The notes: generated from the letters alone by a model not told the origin. DNA of 40,224 nt from Bacteroidales bacterium UBA1187 (GCA_002309835.1 DBYL01000010.1:1215-41438); one strand, 5' to 3'. Shown: positions 25,775-35,150, numbered from the stretch's first letter. Numbers and translations: made by a program.

Positions 25775-25782
25775 TAATTTTG
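25775..25782 (+). promoter_or_regulatory. susC promoter -7 element
   Basis: TAATTTTG matches the -7 consensus and lies 48 nt before the susC ATG. The position of the -33 box (25751-25754) reads CACA, without TTG, unlike every other promoter found in the window. Activator-dependent use is inferred. Confidence 0.65.
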
Positions 25783-25830
25783 CCGCGTTAATTCATTTAA
25801 TCAATAAATATCAACACAAACAAATTCTCT

Positions 25831-28800
25831 ATGAAACTGAATTCCAGTGTGTTCCGTACCATGATGCTATCAGCCTTGCTTCTGCTGAGCGTGGCTGTTC
25901 AGGCGCGTGTGATTAGCGGAACGGTCAAGGACCAGACAGGCGAGACGATTATCTCTGCTTCGGTGGTCGTGAAGGGTACCACGCTCGGTACGGTGACGGA
26001 TTTCGACGGTAATTATACCCTCGATGTGCCGGATGACGCCAAGGTGCTTGTTTTCTCCTACATCGGTATGAAGACGCAGGAGTTGGACATCACCGGCAAT
26101 GTAATGAACGTCGTACTGTCCGAGAATAGCGAGGTGCTCGAGGAAGTAGTCGTTACCGGTTACGGTACGACCAAGAAACGCGACCTCGTTACCTCTGTCG
26201 CTTCTGTTAGCGCAGACCAACTAAAGGACGTACCTGTAGCGAGTGCTGCAGAGGCGCTTCAAGGAAAACTGGCTGGTGTGCAAGTAACGACTTCTGAGGG
26301 TAGCCCTGATGCCGATATTAAGATTCGTGTCCGTGGTGGTACGTCGCTTACCCAGAGTAACGAACCGCTCTATATCGTAGATGGTATGCCGGTGAGCTCG
26401 ATTTCTGATATCGCGCCTACAGATATAGCTTCGATGGACGTCCTCAAGGATGCGGCGGCTACGGCTATCTACGGAGCTCAGGGCGCAAACGGCGTTATCA
26501 TCATCACCACCAAAGATACGAAATCCGCGGATGGAGAGAAGATGACCATCCATGCGGATTATACCGGATATATGGGATGGCGCTCGATGACGCGTAAATA
26601 TAATATGATGGATGGTGAAGATTATCTGCGTACGCAGTACGAGTTTGCATATTTTGATGGCAAGGGCTCGGACGATAAGATGCTGGATAATTTCTATAAG
26701 TACTACGATCGTAACGGATATAACAAGACCGCAAAGACCCACAGTACTTTCCCGCAAGTAATAAGTGATTGGCGTACGTTCCGTACCGATGAAGCTGCAT
26801 TGACGGCGGCATTCCCGCATATGGATCTGGACTTATACCACAAGTATAAAGATGAGAACGGCGATATTGATTGGCAGGAGGCTACGTTTGGCGGCAACCA
26901 TTTGAACTCCAATCATACCATCAATGTATCGGGAGGTATGAAGTCGGCGAACTTTAATTTCTCCTACAATCGTATTGATGATAAGAGTATCATGTATGGT
27001 TCGGACTATAACCGAAACAACTTATCGCTCAAAACGAAGTTCCAGCCGATTAAGGGATTGACTATCGCAGCTACTGCTCGCTACTCGAATACGAATGTAT
27101 TGGGTGCCGGTACCAACTCGGCGCAAGATGCAGGTTCTACGAATGAGAGTCGTTTGCGTAACGCCGTCAGCTTCGTTCCGCTGCCTGGTATTGAGGCATA
27201 TATAACGGATTTGGATGATGATACGGATTTAGGAAACCTCTGGAACCCGATTATTGCCATTGACGATAGTTATCGCAAGAAAGTGGATAACAAACTGACC
27301 TTGAGTGGTTATGTACAATATAAATTCCTGAAGTATTTTACCCTCAAAGCGGAAATCGGATACGAGAATAGATTTGTACAACAGGACCGCTACTATGGTA
27401 AAACAACATTCTATGCCCGTTCGGGTGATGGTAACGCATATGCCGGAGCCGGATACGGACACTCGATCTCGACCAGCGACAGAACTTCGCGCTTGAAAGA
27501 GACGAATACGTTTGAGTATGCTCAGAAATTTGTAGATAATGCGCATGACTTCTCTATCTTAATTGGAGAGGAGCAGACAATTAACAAGGGCGAGCTTCGT
27601 ACGATGTATGGCTACGGATTTGATCCGGCTCTTCCCGGACCGCAAGTATTTAATTTGCTCGGTCAGGCAAAGGCTTCTACGATTAAGAACTATGTAGATC
27701 CGACGGATAATATGCTCTCATTCTTCGCTCGTGCGAACTATAACTACAAGGGACGTTATTATATTACCGCTACATTCCGTGCCGATGGTTCTTCCCGTTT
27801 TACAAAGGGAAATCAATGGGGATTCTTCCCGTCTGTAGCTGCTGCGTGGCGTATGGTGGATGAGGAGTTTATGCAAGGCGCTTCCTCATGGCTGAGCAAC
27901 TTGAAGTTCCGTATCTCCTACGGTACGGTAGGTAACAATAATGTAGACTTAGGTTACCTGCATTTCGATTATCTGGCATCTCAGACGCCTTATATGGAAG
28001 GTATGGGAACAATCCTGACGGATGGCGGGACGGGTAAGACGCTTGTCGCTGCCAATCCGAACCTGAAATGGGAGACGACGATCACGCGTGACTTGGGTAT
28101 CGACTTCGGATTCTTCAACGAGCGTCTCTCGGGATCGATAGACCTCTATTGGAATACGACCAAGGATCTGATCCTTCGCTATCGTATGGCAACAGGCGGT
28201 TATACTTACCAGTATCGTAACATCGGTTCTACCGATAACAAGGGTGTCGAGTTCTCGATCAAAGGTGTCATCTTGGATCATCATTCCAAATCGCTGTCAT
28301 ACGGCTTGACGGTAGATGCGAATGTATCGTATAATCGCAATAAGGTAGTTGACCTCGGCGGTATGGATTCTTACCAGATTGCGTCAGGTTGCTTCTCTAC
28401 GTATTATACCCAGGGATACGAATATAAGTTAACGCCGGGCTCTGCTATCGGTGATGTATATGGTTACAAGACCGACGGATGGTATACCGCTGCCGATTTT
28501 GCTTCGTATAATAAGAGTGTTGGATCGTCTAATGGTTGGTATGATGCCAATGGCAAGAAGATTAGCACTCCATTAGGAGATGCATATCCCGGTATGCCGA
28601 AGATTGTAAAAAATGTAGATACGAACGGCGACGGAGTGATGGATTCTTACGAGTTGACAAAGATCGGTAACACGCTGCCGATTGTCACCGGTGGTTTCAA
28701 TGTGGGATTTTATATCAGCGGTGAAAAATGGGGTAAGGTTGACCTCGCAGCTAATTTCACATACTCCATCGGAAATGATGTAGTAAACATGACGGCGTTG

Positions 28801-29304
28801 GATTACTCTACGGTTTGCAACTCAACAAGGAATCGTAACTTGCTGGCAGCATACGGATTTGGCAAACGCTATTCGTTATTTGATGAGAATGGTGTTTTCT
28901 TGCCAGTTGATAATGTAGTATACACCGGTAATAAAGTTTCCGGAGCTGAGTATACCGCGATGGCGCTCAAGGTGGATGAGGCGAATGCGAATGCAACGGT
29001 TGCCAGCCCGTACGTTACGTCTCTCGTTTTAACGGATAAGTATGTAGAGGATGCTTCTTTCTTGCGTCTCGCTTCGCTGAATATTGGTTATTCGTTTCCT
29101 TCCAAGTGGATTTCTGCAGCGCACATTACGAACCTGAGAATATTCTTCTCTGCATCTAACGTATTCGTGGCTACCAAGTATTCGGGTAATGATCCTGAAG
29201 TGGATACGCGTTCGAAAATCAATCCGTTGGCTGTCGGCGTAGACTTCTCAGCATTCCCGAAGAGCCGCGGATTTAACTTTGGTATTAATCTTTCTTTTGA
29301 ATAA
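25831..29304 (+). CDS. SusC/RagA-family TonB-linked outer-membrane transporter
   Basis: SusC-type proteins import oligosaccharides through the outer membrane using TonB energy. The 1157-residue protein has a signal peptide (ends VQARV), an N-terminal carboxypeptidase-regulatory-like domain (ISGTVKDQTGETIISASVVV; VTDFDGNYTLDVP), the TonB box/plug (EEVVVTGYGTTKKRDL; IRVRGGTSL; EPLYIVDGMPV; DAAATAIYGAQGANGVIIITTK), and a 22-strand barrel ending SRGFNFGINLSFE with a terminal aromatic residue. It is the first gene of a pectin locus, with susD 24 bp downstream and a PL1 pectate lyase after that, so oligogalacturonides are the likely substrate. It appears to be controlled by the inverted repeat at 25738-25766. 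Confidence 0.97.
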   Translation: MKLNSSVFRTMMLSALLLLSVAVQARVISGTVKDQTGETIISASVVVKGTTLGTVTDFDGNYTLDVPDDAKVLVFSYIGMKTQELDITGNVMNVVLSENSEVLEEVVVTGYGTTKKRDLVTSVASVSADQLKDVPVASAAEALQGKLAGVQVTTSEGSPDADIKIRVRGGTSLTQSNEPLYIVDGMPVSSISDIAPTDIASMDVLKDAAATAIYGAQGANGVIIITTKDTKSADGEKMTIHADYTGYMGWRSMTRKYNMMDGEDYLRTQYEFAYFDGKGSDDKMLDNFYKYYDRNGYNKTAKTHSTFPQVISDWRTFRTDEAALTAAFPHMDLDLYHKYKDENGDIDWQEATFGGNHLNSNHTINVSGGMKSANFNFSYNRIDDKSIMYGSDYNRNNLSLKTKFQPIKGLTIAATARYSNTNVLGAGTNSAQDAGSTNESRLRNAVSFVPLPGIEAYITDLDDDTDLGNLWNPIIAIDDSYRKKVDNKLTLSGYVQYKFLKYFTLKAEIGYENRFVQQDRYYGKTTFYARSGDGNAYAGAGYGHSISTSDRTSRLKETNTFEYAQKFVDNAHDFSILIGEEQTINKGELRTMYGYGFDPALPGPQVFNLLGQAKASTIKNYVDPTDNMLSFFARANYNYKGRYYITATFRADGSSRFTKGNQWGFFPSVAAAWRMVDEEFMQGASSWLSNLKFRISYGTVGNNNVDLGYLHFDYLASQTPYMEGMGTILTDGGTGKTLVAANPNLKWETTITRDLGIDFGFFNERLSGSIDLYWNTTKDLILRYRMATGGYTYQYRNIGSTDNKGVEFSIKGVILDHHSKSLSYGLTVDANVSYNRNKVVDLGGMDSYQIASGCFSTYYTQGYEYKLTPGSAIGDVYGYKTDGWYTAADFASYNKSVGSSNGWYDANGKKISTPLGDAYPGMPKIVKNVDTNGDGVMDSYELTKIGNTLPIVTGGFNVGFYISGEKWGKVDLAANFTYSIGNDVVNMTALDYSTVCNSTRNRNLLAAYGFGKRYSLFDENGVFLPVDNVVYTGNKVSGAEYTAMALKVDEANANATVASPYVTSLVLTDKYVEDASFLRLASLNIGYSFPSKWISAAHITNLRIFFSASNVFVATKYSGNDPEVDTRSKINPLAVGVDFSAFPKSRGFNFGINLSFE

Positions 29305-29328
29305 TGCCCCATCAAAAATCACCAGATT

Positions 29329-31290
29329 ATGAAAAGTAATAAATATATAATCCTTATTGCAGCAGTAGCAATATTTGCATCTTGCGAAGGTTTCTTAAGT
29401 AACGAATCTCCTTCTGCGATGGATGCATCTACGGTGTTTTCCAGCCCGATTAATACCGAGCAAGCAATCTTCGGAGTGTATAATCTCATGGGAGAGAATA
29501 ACTCGTATCGAAATCGAATAGCTTGCGGTTTCCAAGGCTTGAATACGGACATCGAGTATAGTACCAAATCGGCTACCACTAAGGCAGATGATGTGAAGCT
29601 GATGATGTATGATTGCGGTCTCGGAAATAGCAATGTATCCAATGCCAACGGAGCGGATATATGGTCCTATTTAAATACAATGGTTGAGCGTTGTAATAAT
29701 ATCATTGAGGGATTGGAAACGTATGGCAATGTAGCAAAAAGAGACACCATGGCGGAATTCCTCGGCGAAGCATATTTCCTGCGCTCTTTTGCTTATCTGG
29801 AGCAAGTGAAATATTGGGGTGATGTGCCGGCTCGTTTCGTGTCTATCGCCAAAGATGAAAAAGGCGTGGATGCCCGCAAGACAGACCGCAATGAAGTATA
29901 TGCGCAAATCCGTATAGATCTGAAGAAAGCGGCAGAGTTGCTCCCTTGGTCGGATCAGCGTACAGGATTGTCGCAGAATAATGTAGGACGCGCAAACAAA
30001 GCTGCAGCATTGGCTCTCTTGGCACGCGTAGACCTCATGTATGCAGGTAAGGCAGTGCGGCCGACTACTATCGAGGATCCTACGGGATACAGCGTTCGCT
30101 ATAACGTAGAGGATGCCGGTCTTCGTCAGGAATTATACCAAGAAGCATTAGAGGCTTGTGCAGAAATTATCAAAAGAGAGGATTACAAATTGGCGGATGA
30201 TTTCGCTCAACCTTTCAAGCAAATCTGCGCGGATGTGACGGCGTATAAGTCGATGGAACATATATGGGTACTGCCGTTTGCTAACGGTGCGCGCGGACAA
30301 ATACTGAACTACAATGCGCCTAAGTTATCTTCGAATGCGCAATCAAATGTCCCCGGTCATCTTCCCGGTTACGCTGCCGGAGGTTCTTCTAACGGACATA
30401 TTTGCATCTCGCCGGTACTGGTATATCGATTTGACAAGAATGATAAACGTCAGGCTGTTACATATGTAACGGGCCAATGGGAGTACGATAACGGTAGCGG
30501 TGAGTCCTCCGTGGATTCTACTCGTATTGCTATCTTCCCCGGTACAGAACCGAATGATGACAAACTGTATCAAAAGCATAATCAGATCAACTCCTTCTAT
30601 TGCGCCAAGTATCGTTATGAATGGATGGCGAATGGTCGTAGTTTAGGTTCCACAGATGATGGTATTGATTTCCCGGTACTTCGTTATGCGGATGTACTGC
30701 TGATGTTCGCGGAGGCGTCTATCGGCGGAATCGGCGGTCCTGCAGAAGCGCCAGCCAACAACACCGGTCTTGACCCGCTTGAGCAATTTAATAAGATTCG
30801 CAAGCGCGCCGGAGTTCCGGATAAAGCGACGTTGAATATGCAAGTAATCATGGACGAGCGTGCATTTGAGCTTTGCGGCGAATATGTGCGCAAATATGAT
30901 CTGATGCGATGGGGAAATCTCAAAGAGAAAGTAGTAGCTGCGGTAGATACGATTCGCTTAATGGCTAGATCGGAAACGCGTGCGACACTCAATATCGGTG
31001 ATTCGATATATTATAAGTATCGCTTTGATGCAAGTATTGGCGGTTATGTGATGGATAGTATCTATGGCTTACATCCCGGAGAGATTGGTCGTCCGGCTAA
31101 TTTTGATAAAGCAAGAGGATGGCAAGTCAAAGATCTCTTCTACTCGGATTCAAAAGGCCTTGTACTTAGCGAGAATAACTATCCGGTATACGTAAGCGCC
31201 GAGAAATTGGAGAGCCGTCAATACTGGCCCATTTTCTCGACGAATATAGCTTCCTCTAACGGAACGCTTTGGAATAACTACGGTTATTAA
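29329..31290 (+). CDS. SusD/RagB-family glycan-binding lipoprotein
   Basis: SusD lipoproteins sit on the cell surface as the lid of the SusC transporter and bind the incoming glycan. The 653-residue protein has a lipoprotein signal ending IFASC (Cys19), the typical N-terminal FLSNESPSAMDASTVFSSP segment, tetratricopeptide-like helices (AEFLGEAYFLRSFAYLEQVK; NVGRANKAAALALLARVDLM) and the C-terminal signature NKIRKRAGVP followed by DERAFELCGEYVRKYDLMRW. It is longer than many relatives because of loops around residues 330-430. It is co-transcribed with the SusC gene 24 bp upstream and overlaps the context of the pectate lyase gene, which starts 2 bp after its stop. Confidence 0.97.
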   Translation: MKSNKYIILIAAVAIFASCEGFLSNESPSAMDASTVFSSPINTEQAIFGVYNLMGENNSYRNRIACGFQGLNTDIEYSTKSATTKADDVKLMMYDCGLGNSNVSNANGADIWSYLNTMVERCNNIIEGLETYGNVAKRDTMAEFLGEAYFLRSFAYLEQVKYWGDVPARFVSIAKDEKGVDARKTDRNEVYAQIRIDLKKAAELLPWSDQRTGLSQNNVGRANKAAALALLARVDLMYAGKAVRPTTIEDPTGYSVRYNVEDAGLRQELYQEALEACAEIIKREDYKLADDFAQPFKQICADVTAYKSMEHIWVLPFANGARGQILNYNAPKLSSNAQSNVPGHLPGYAAGGSSNGHICISPVLVYRFDKNDKRQAVTYVTGQWEYDNGSGESSVDSTRIAIFPGTEPNDDKLYQKHNQINSFYCAKYRYEWMANGRSLGSTDDGIDFPVLRYADVLLMFAEASIGGIGGPAEAPANNTGLDPLEQFNKIRKRAGVPDKATLNMQVIMDERAFELCGEYVRKYDLMRWGNLKEKVVAAVDTIRLMARSETRATLNIGDSIYYKYRFDASIGGYVMDSIYGLHPGEIGRPANFDKARGWQVKDLFYSDSKGLVLSENNYPVYVSAEKLESRQYWPIFSTNIASSNGTLWNNYGY

Positions 31291-31292
31291 GC

Positions 31293-32729
31293 ATGAAAGC
31301 CCTGTATAAATATGCATTCCTATGGATGGCTGTATCGGTGCTACTCTCTTGTAAGGGTAGCACCGAAGAGCCGTCCCATGAAGACGACCCGATCTTGAAA
31401 GCCGCGTGCCAATATATCCAAGGCGGAGGTAAAGGCACTACAGGAGGGAAAGACGGTACCATCTATATCGTCTCTACTTTAGTCGATTCTATTGATCCGG
31501 CGGAGGATAAGCCGGTGATGGGTACATTGCGGTATGCAGTTGAGCAGGGCGAAGCACGATTAATCCTTTTTAGAGTGGCCGGAACGATTCATCTTTGCAA
31601 GCCACTAACGATTACCAAAGGTAATATCACGATTGCCGGGCAGTCTGCACCGGGAGATGGTATCTGTATTGCCGACTATCCGCTTATTATCAAAAACGCG
31701 AATAATGTCATTGTGCGTTTCTTGCGTTTCCGCTTGGGCAACGAGTCGCTCAAAAAGGATAAAGAAACCGACTATGACGCCGTTTCCGTGAATGATAGTA
31801 AGAATGTGGTATTAGACCATCTAAGTTGCTCATGGTCTGTAGATGAGTGCGTGAGTTGCTATGGCAATACGAATTTTACACTGCAGTATAGCTTCATTAC
31901 GGAATCGCTCCGCAATGCTGGGCACGTGAAAGGTCCGCATGGCTACGGAGGTATCTGGGGCGGAAAGAATGCCTCCTTCCATCATAATCTCATCGCCCAC
32001 CATGATAGTCGTAACCCGCGTTTTGACCATTCATACGTGGATAATACCTGCTTTGGCCCGATTGACTATGTCAACAATGTGGTCTATGATTGGGGAGATA
32101 ATTCTACCTATGGTGGTGAGGGACATACGTATGCCCGCAAGATAAATATGGTCAACAACTATTATAAGTATGGTCCCGCTACTACAAAGTCAGACAGACG
32201 CGCTCGCTTAGTCGACCCGTCGGTAGATTGTCCGAATTGTACAGAAGGTGGGCACACGATTATACCTGGTAAGTTCTTCCTTTCCGGCAATTATATGTAT
32301 GGTTCAACGGAGGTGACGAATGATAACTGGCAAGGCTCAACGGTGAAGACGAATGCCGTAAAGGCTACGACACGTTGGACTTCTGGGTTAACGCTCCTAT
32401 CGGAAGAACAGAGTGCAGAAGAGGCTTTTGAGACTGTGCTGACAAAGGCCGGTTGTTCGCTCTCGCGCGATGCCATTGATACGCGTATCGAGAATGAGGT
32501 GCGCAATGGCGGAGGTAAGTTGATTGATAAACCTTCGGATGTAGGCGGATGGCCAACTTATACCGGAGAACGGAAAACGGATACAGACGGAGATGGTATG
32601 CCGGATGAGTGGGAACAATTGCATGGTTTGAACCCTCGTTCATATGCAGACAGTAAGACCAGTACATTAGTAACAGGCTATTCTAATCTGGAGGTATATT
32701 TGAACGATATCGTCAAACATTTATATTGA
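31293..32729 (+). CDS. Pectate lyase, polysaccharide lyase family 1, surface lipoprotein
   Basis: PL1 enzymes cleave homogalacturonan by beta-elimination. The 478-residue protein has a lipoprotein signal ending LLSC (Cys20), and a right-handed beta-helix pattern: GTLRYAVEQGEARLILFRVA, ITIAGQSAPGDGICIADYPL, VIVRFLRFRLGNE and VVLDHLSCSWSVDE. The block HHDSRNPRFDHS carries the catalytic-site arginines, and DYVNNVVYDWG is the usual asparagine ladder. Near the C-terminus, DTDGDGMPDEWEQLHGLNP is a calcium-binding thrombospondin type 3/dockerin-like loop often found in Bacteroidetes PL1 proteins. With only 2 bp after susD it is surely co-transcribed. This gene defines the locus as pectin-targeting. 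Confidence 0.95.
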   Translation: MKALYKYAFLWMAVSVLLSCKGSTEEPSHEDDPILKAACQYIQGGGKGTTGGKDGTIYIVSTLVDSIDPAEDKPVMGTLRYAVEQGEARLILFRVAGTIHLCKPLTITKGNITIAGQSAPGDGICIADYPLIIKNANNVIVRFLRFRLGNESLKKDKETDYDAVSVNDSKNVVLDHLSCSWSVDECVSCYGNTNFTLQYSFITESLRNAGHVKGPHGYGGIWGGKNASFHHNLIAHHDSRNPRFDHSYVDNTCFGPIDYVNNVVYDWGDNSTYGGEGHTYARKINMVNNYYKYGPATTKSDRRARLVDPSVDCPNCTEGGHTIIPGKFFLSGNYMYGSTEVTNDNWQGSTVKTNAVKATTRWTSGLTLLSEEQSAEEAFETVLTKAGCSLSRDAIDTRIENEVRNGGGKLIDKPSDVGGWPTYTGERKTDTDGDGMPDEWEQLHGLNPRSYADSKTSTLVTGYSNLEVYLNDIVKHLY

Positions 32730-32742
32730 TATTTAAGACAAG

Positions 32743-32760
32743 CGTCAAAAATTCTACATT
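32743..32760 (+). promoter_or_regulatory. Possible half-site shared with the susC operator
   Basis: CGTCAAAAATTCTACATT resembles CGTCAATTTTTCCACATA at 25739 (CGTCAA, then TTC and ACAT at the same spacing). It lies about 30 bp upstream of the -33 box of the next promoter. It is weak evidence for a shared regulator. Confidence 0.3.
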
Positions 32761-32775
32761 TTTCAGCAAAATATA

Positions 32776-32807
32776 GTTGTTTATGTAAAAAAAATGTAGT
32801 AATTTTG
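32776..32807 (+). promoter_or_regulatory. Promoter of the small secreted pectin-locus protein
   Basis: GTTG (32776-32779), a 20-nt spacer with A8, and TAATTTTG (32800-32807). The leader to the ATG at 32891 is about 75 nt, longer than for other genes in the window. Confidence 0.75.
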
Positions 32808-32890
32808 CAGCGTGGTTAAACTATGATACCTAGGGCGACTAGAATATCTATAAAATCTATATATTTATTAACTTTTAAAACTCAACAATT

Positions 32891-33568
32891 ATGAAGAAAT
32901 TTTTCCTCTTTGCAGCAGCCCTCGTAGCTGCTATGACAGTTAATGCAGAGCAGATCTTTTGGACAGCACCCATCGCAAAAGCTGATTTAGCCGATGGTCA
33001 AACCTTCTCTGATGGTGGGCTCATTTTAACGGTGACCGATGAAGCTGATAAGTTTGAAGTAGATGCTAATAATGCAAGTTTTGGAGATGCTGAGGCTCAG
33101 ATTAAATTTACTCATCGTCTAAAAACAGGTGGAAAGTCGCAAGTGAAAGATGGTGGAACGAGCGCCCTTTCATTAGAGGTGCCGGCAGACGGAAAATTGT
33201 ATATCTATGCACGCACTGGAAGTTCATCCGCCGATCGAGCTATTAAGATTTCGCAAGATGAAGCATTGCTTAATCAAACGCTTTCAGAATCCAATGCAAT
33301 TGAGATTGACGCCCCGACAGCGGAAGATCCCACGAAAAAATTGAAAGTACATCCGGTATACTCGGTAGACGTAAAAGCAGGTGATGTAGCAATAGAATAT
33401 CCGGATGGTGCTGTTAACTTCTATGGTTTTAGCTTTGGCGCTCCGTTGAATCCGCAGGGTATCGAGGATATTAATGACGAGGTAAAGGCTGTTAAGTACT
33501 TTGAGAACGGTCAGCTCGTTATCAAAAAGAACGGTGTTAAGTACAACGCTCTTGGTGCTCAGCTCTAA
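32891..33568 (+). CDS. Secreted beta-sandwich protein with C-terminal sorting-like tag
   Basis: The 225-residue protein has a signal peptide (MKKFFLFAAALVAAMTVNA) without a lipobox cysteine. The mature part is a single beta-rich domain (TFSDGGLILTVTDE; AQIKFTHRLKTGG; LSLEVPADGKLYIYARTGS; VAIEYPDGAVNFYGFSFG), a pattern seen in small carbohydrate-binding or extracellular modules. The last 25 residues, KYFENGQLVIKKNGVKYNAL followed by GAQL, resemble the tail of the giant protein at 3526 and may direct type IX-like secretion. It has its own promoter and terminator, follows the pectate lyase by 161 bp, and may bind pectin; no enzyme motif is visible. Family not recognised. Confidence 0.85.
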   Translation: MKKFFLFAAALVAAMTVNAEQIFWTAPIAKADLADGQTFSDGGLILTVTDEADKFEVDANNASFGDAEAQIKFTHRLKTGGKSQVKDGGTSALSLEVPADGKLYIYARTGSSSADRAIKISQDEALLNQTLSESNAIEIDAPTAEDPTKKLKVHPVYSVDVKAGDVAIEYPDGAVNFYGFSFGAPLNPQGIEDINDEVKAVKYFENGQLVIKKNGVKYNALGAQL

Positions 33569-33587
33569 TAGCTACGATATACCAAAT

Positions 33588-33620
33588 AAAAAATGCAGAC
33601 CTTCGGGCCTGCATTTTTTT
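33588..33620. terminator. Bidirectional terminator between convergent pectin genes
   Basis: The stem AAAAATGCAG-A-CC with GG-C-CTGCATTTTT and TTCG loop has A6 on the left and T7 on the right. It serves the plus-strand gene ending at 33568 and the minus-strand GH28 gene ending at 33640. Confidence 0.9.
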
Positions 33621-33641
33621 ATACATTATACATCATACATC
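33621..33641 (+). repeat. 3 x 7-bp array overlapping the GH28 stop codon
   Basis: Units are ATACATT, ATACATC and ATACATC. The last two bases are part of the GH28 stop codon (33640-33642 on the minus strand). Confidence 0.8.
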
Positions 33642-35136
33642 ACTCCATCTCACTGCCATTCCATTTGAGGTCTTTGCTGTGCTTGATGGTGTTCTCTCGC
33701 TGCGGGGTCATGGTGCAGTTCTTAAAGGTGAGCTTCTCAGCATAATCGATCGTCATACCTTCGCGGGTACCGTACCAGCTTACGCCATCAAAGAGCAGGT
33801 CGTGAACTGGGAATCCTTTCATACCGGTGATGTCCACTGCTTTCTGCGCATTGACGCTGGTGATATTACGGAAGGTGATGTTCGCCCAATCGGGGAAGAA
33901 CTTACTCTTGTCATCTCTGTCCGTAGCGCCGCGGCCACCGGCTGCGCGGTCTGCATAACCGGACTCAAAATAGATAGCCGATTCGCGGATATTCTTCATC
34001 ACGATATTGATGCAGTAGATATCTTCGCACCAACCGCCACGACCCGGAGCAGACTTGAAGCGGCAACCGATATCCGTACCGTCGAACATACAATCCTTGA
34101 CAATGATGCGCTGCATGCCGCCGCTGAACTCCGAACCGATGACGAAGCCGCCGTGCGCACGATAGACCGTATCATTGCAGATGAGGAAGTCGCGTTGCGG
34201 ACCGGCCTCTACGCCTTTCTGTCCTGCACCGCCTTTCATACATAGACCATCATCACCGCAGCTTACCTTGCATCCGGCGATCAGCGCCACCTGTACGTTA
34301 CCCGGGTCGATAGCGTCGCCATTCTGCGCCCACCATGGGCAGTCGATGGTGACGTTCTCAATGATGAGGTTCTGGATACGCGTAGGTACGAGGTGCAGTT
34401 TCGGACTGTTACGAATCGTCACGCCTTCAATCACCACATTCTTGCTATCAATGATATTCACCAATGTCGGGCGCATGTTCGCCTCTGCCTCCGGCGTAGC
34501 CGCGATATTAGGGATGCCTAACTCCGGCTTGAGATTGAAGGGGTACCATGTGCTATACCCTTCGCTGCCGTCGGGTTTGAGCGTGCCACCCAAAGCCAGC
34601 GCCTCTTCCCATACTTCCGGTTCCTTACCGTCGCGTACCACTTTCTTCTGTTTGATAGGGCGCCAGATAAAGCCCTGGCCGTCAATCACTCCCTTACCGG
34701 TGATACCTATGTTTTCACATTTAGAAGCACGGAGTAAGGCATTGCATTTCACGCTGCCGTCACGAGGCTTGTCTTTCTGTACATACAATTCCTTATTCTC
34801 GCTAAAGAGAATCGTCGCACCTTTGGCAAGATGCAGGTCGATATTGCTCTTGAGCTCAATAGGACCGGTCTTCCATACACCGCGAGGCACGATAACGTGA
34901 CCACCACCCTTGCTGCTCAACTCCTTGATAGCAGCTGCGAAGGCTTCGGTGCACTCCGTCTTACCGTCAGGCACCGCGCCGAACTGGGCGATATTTACAG
35001 ACGTAGCTGGGAACTTCACCTCCTGCACGTGCTCGATCTCGATAGGCAGGTCAGTGTAATACTTGTCGTACTTGCTCTGTGCACTCAGGCTCAGTGTTGC
35101 GCCCAACGCAAGGGCGAATAAGAAGATCTTTTTCAT
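33640..35136 (-). CDS. Polygalacturonase, glycoside hydrolase family 28
   Basis: GH28 enzymes hydrolyse galacturonan. The 498-residue protein has a signal peptide ending LSLSAQ and no lipobox. The beta-helix fold starts with VNIAQFGAVPDGKTECTEAF and GGGHVIVPRGVWKTGPIEL, as in the family. The catalytic aspartates are in NGDAIDPGN (the NxD motif) and SCGDDGLCMK (the DD pair), followed by AHGGFVIGSE (the conserved GHG histidine) and CRFKSAPGRGG (the RxK substrate-binding motif). All key residues are present. It converges on the SusCD-PL1 locus and completes a pectin set, acting on homogalacturonan or its fragments. No consensus promoter was found in the 51-bp gap upstream, which is filled by a heptamer array, so it may be read through from the FAD gene. 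Confidence 0.96.
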   Translation of the reverse strand: MKKIFLFALALGATLSLSAQSKYDKYYTDLPIEIEHVQEVKFPATSVNIAQFGAVPDGKTECTEAFAAAIKELSSKGGGHVIVPRGVWKTGPIELKSNIDLHLAKGATILFSENKELYVQKDKPRDGSVKCNALLRASKCENIGITGKGVIDGQGFIWRPIKQKKVVRDGKEPEVWEEALALGGTLKPDGSEGYSTWYPFNLKPELGIPNIAATPEAEANMRPTLVNIIDSKNVVIEGVTIRNSPKLHLVPTRIQNLIIENVTIDCPWWAQNGDAIDPGNVQVALIAGCKVSCGDDGLCMKGGAGQKGVEAGPQRDFLICNDTVYRAHGGFVIGSEFSGGMQRIIVKDCMFDGTDIGCRFKSAPGRGGWCEDIYCINIVMKNIRESAIYFESGYADRAAGGRGATDRDDKSKFFPDWANITFRNITSVNAQKAVDITGMKGFPVHDLLFDGVSWYGTREGMTIDYAEKLTFKNCTMTPQRENTIKHSKDLKWNGSEME

Positions 35137-35150
35137 GTTTGATAAGTTTA

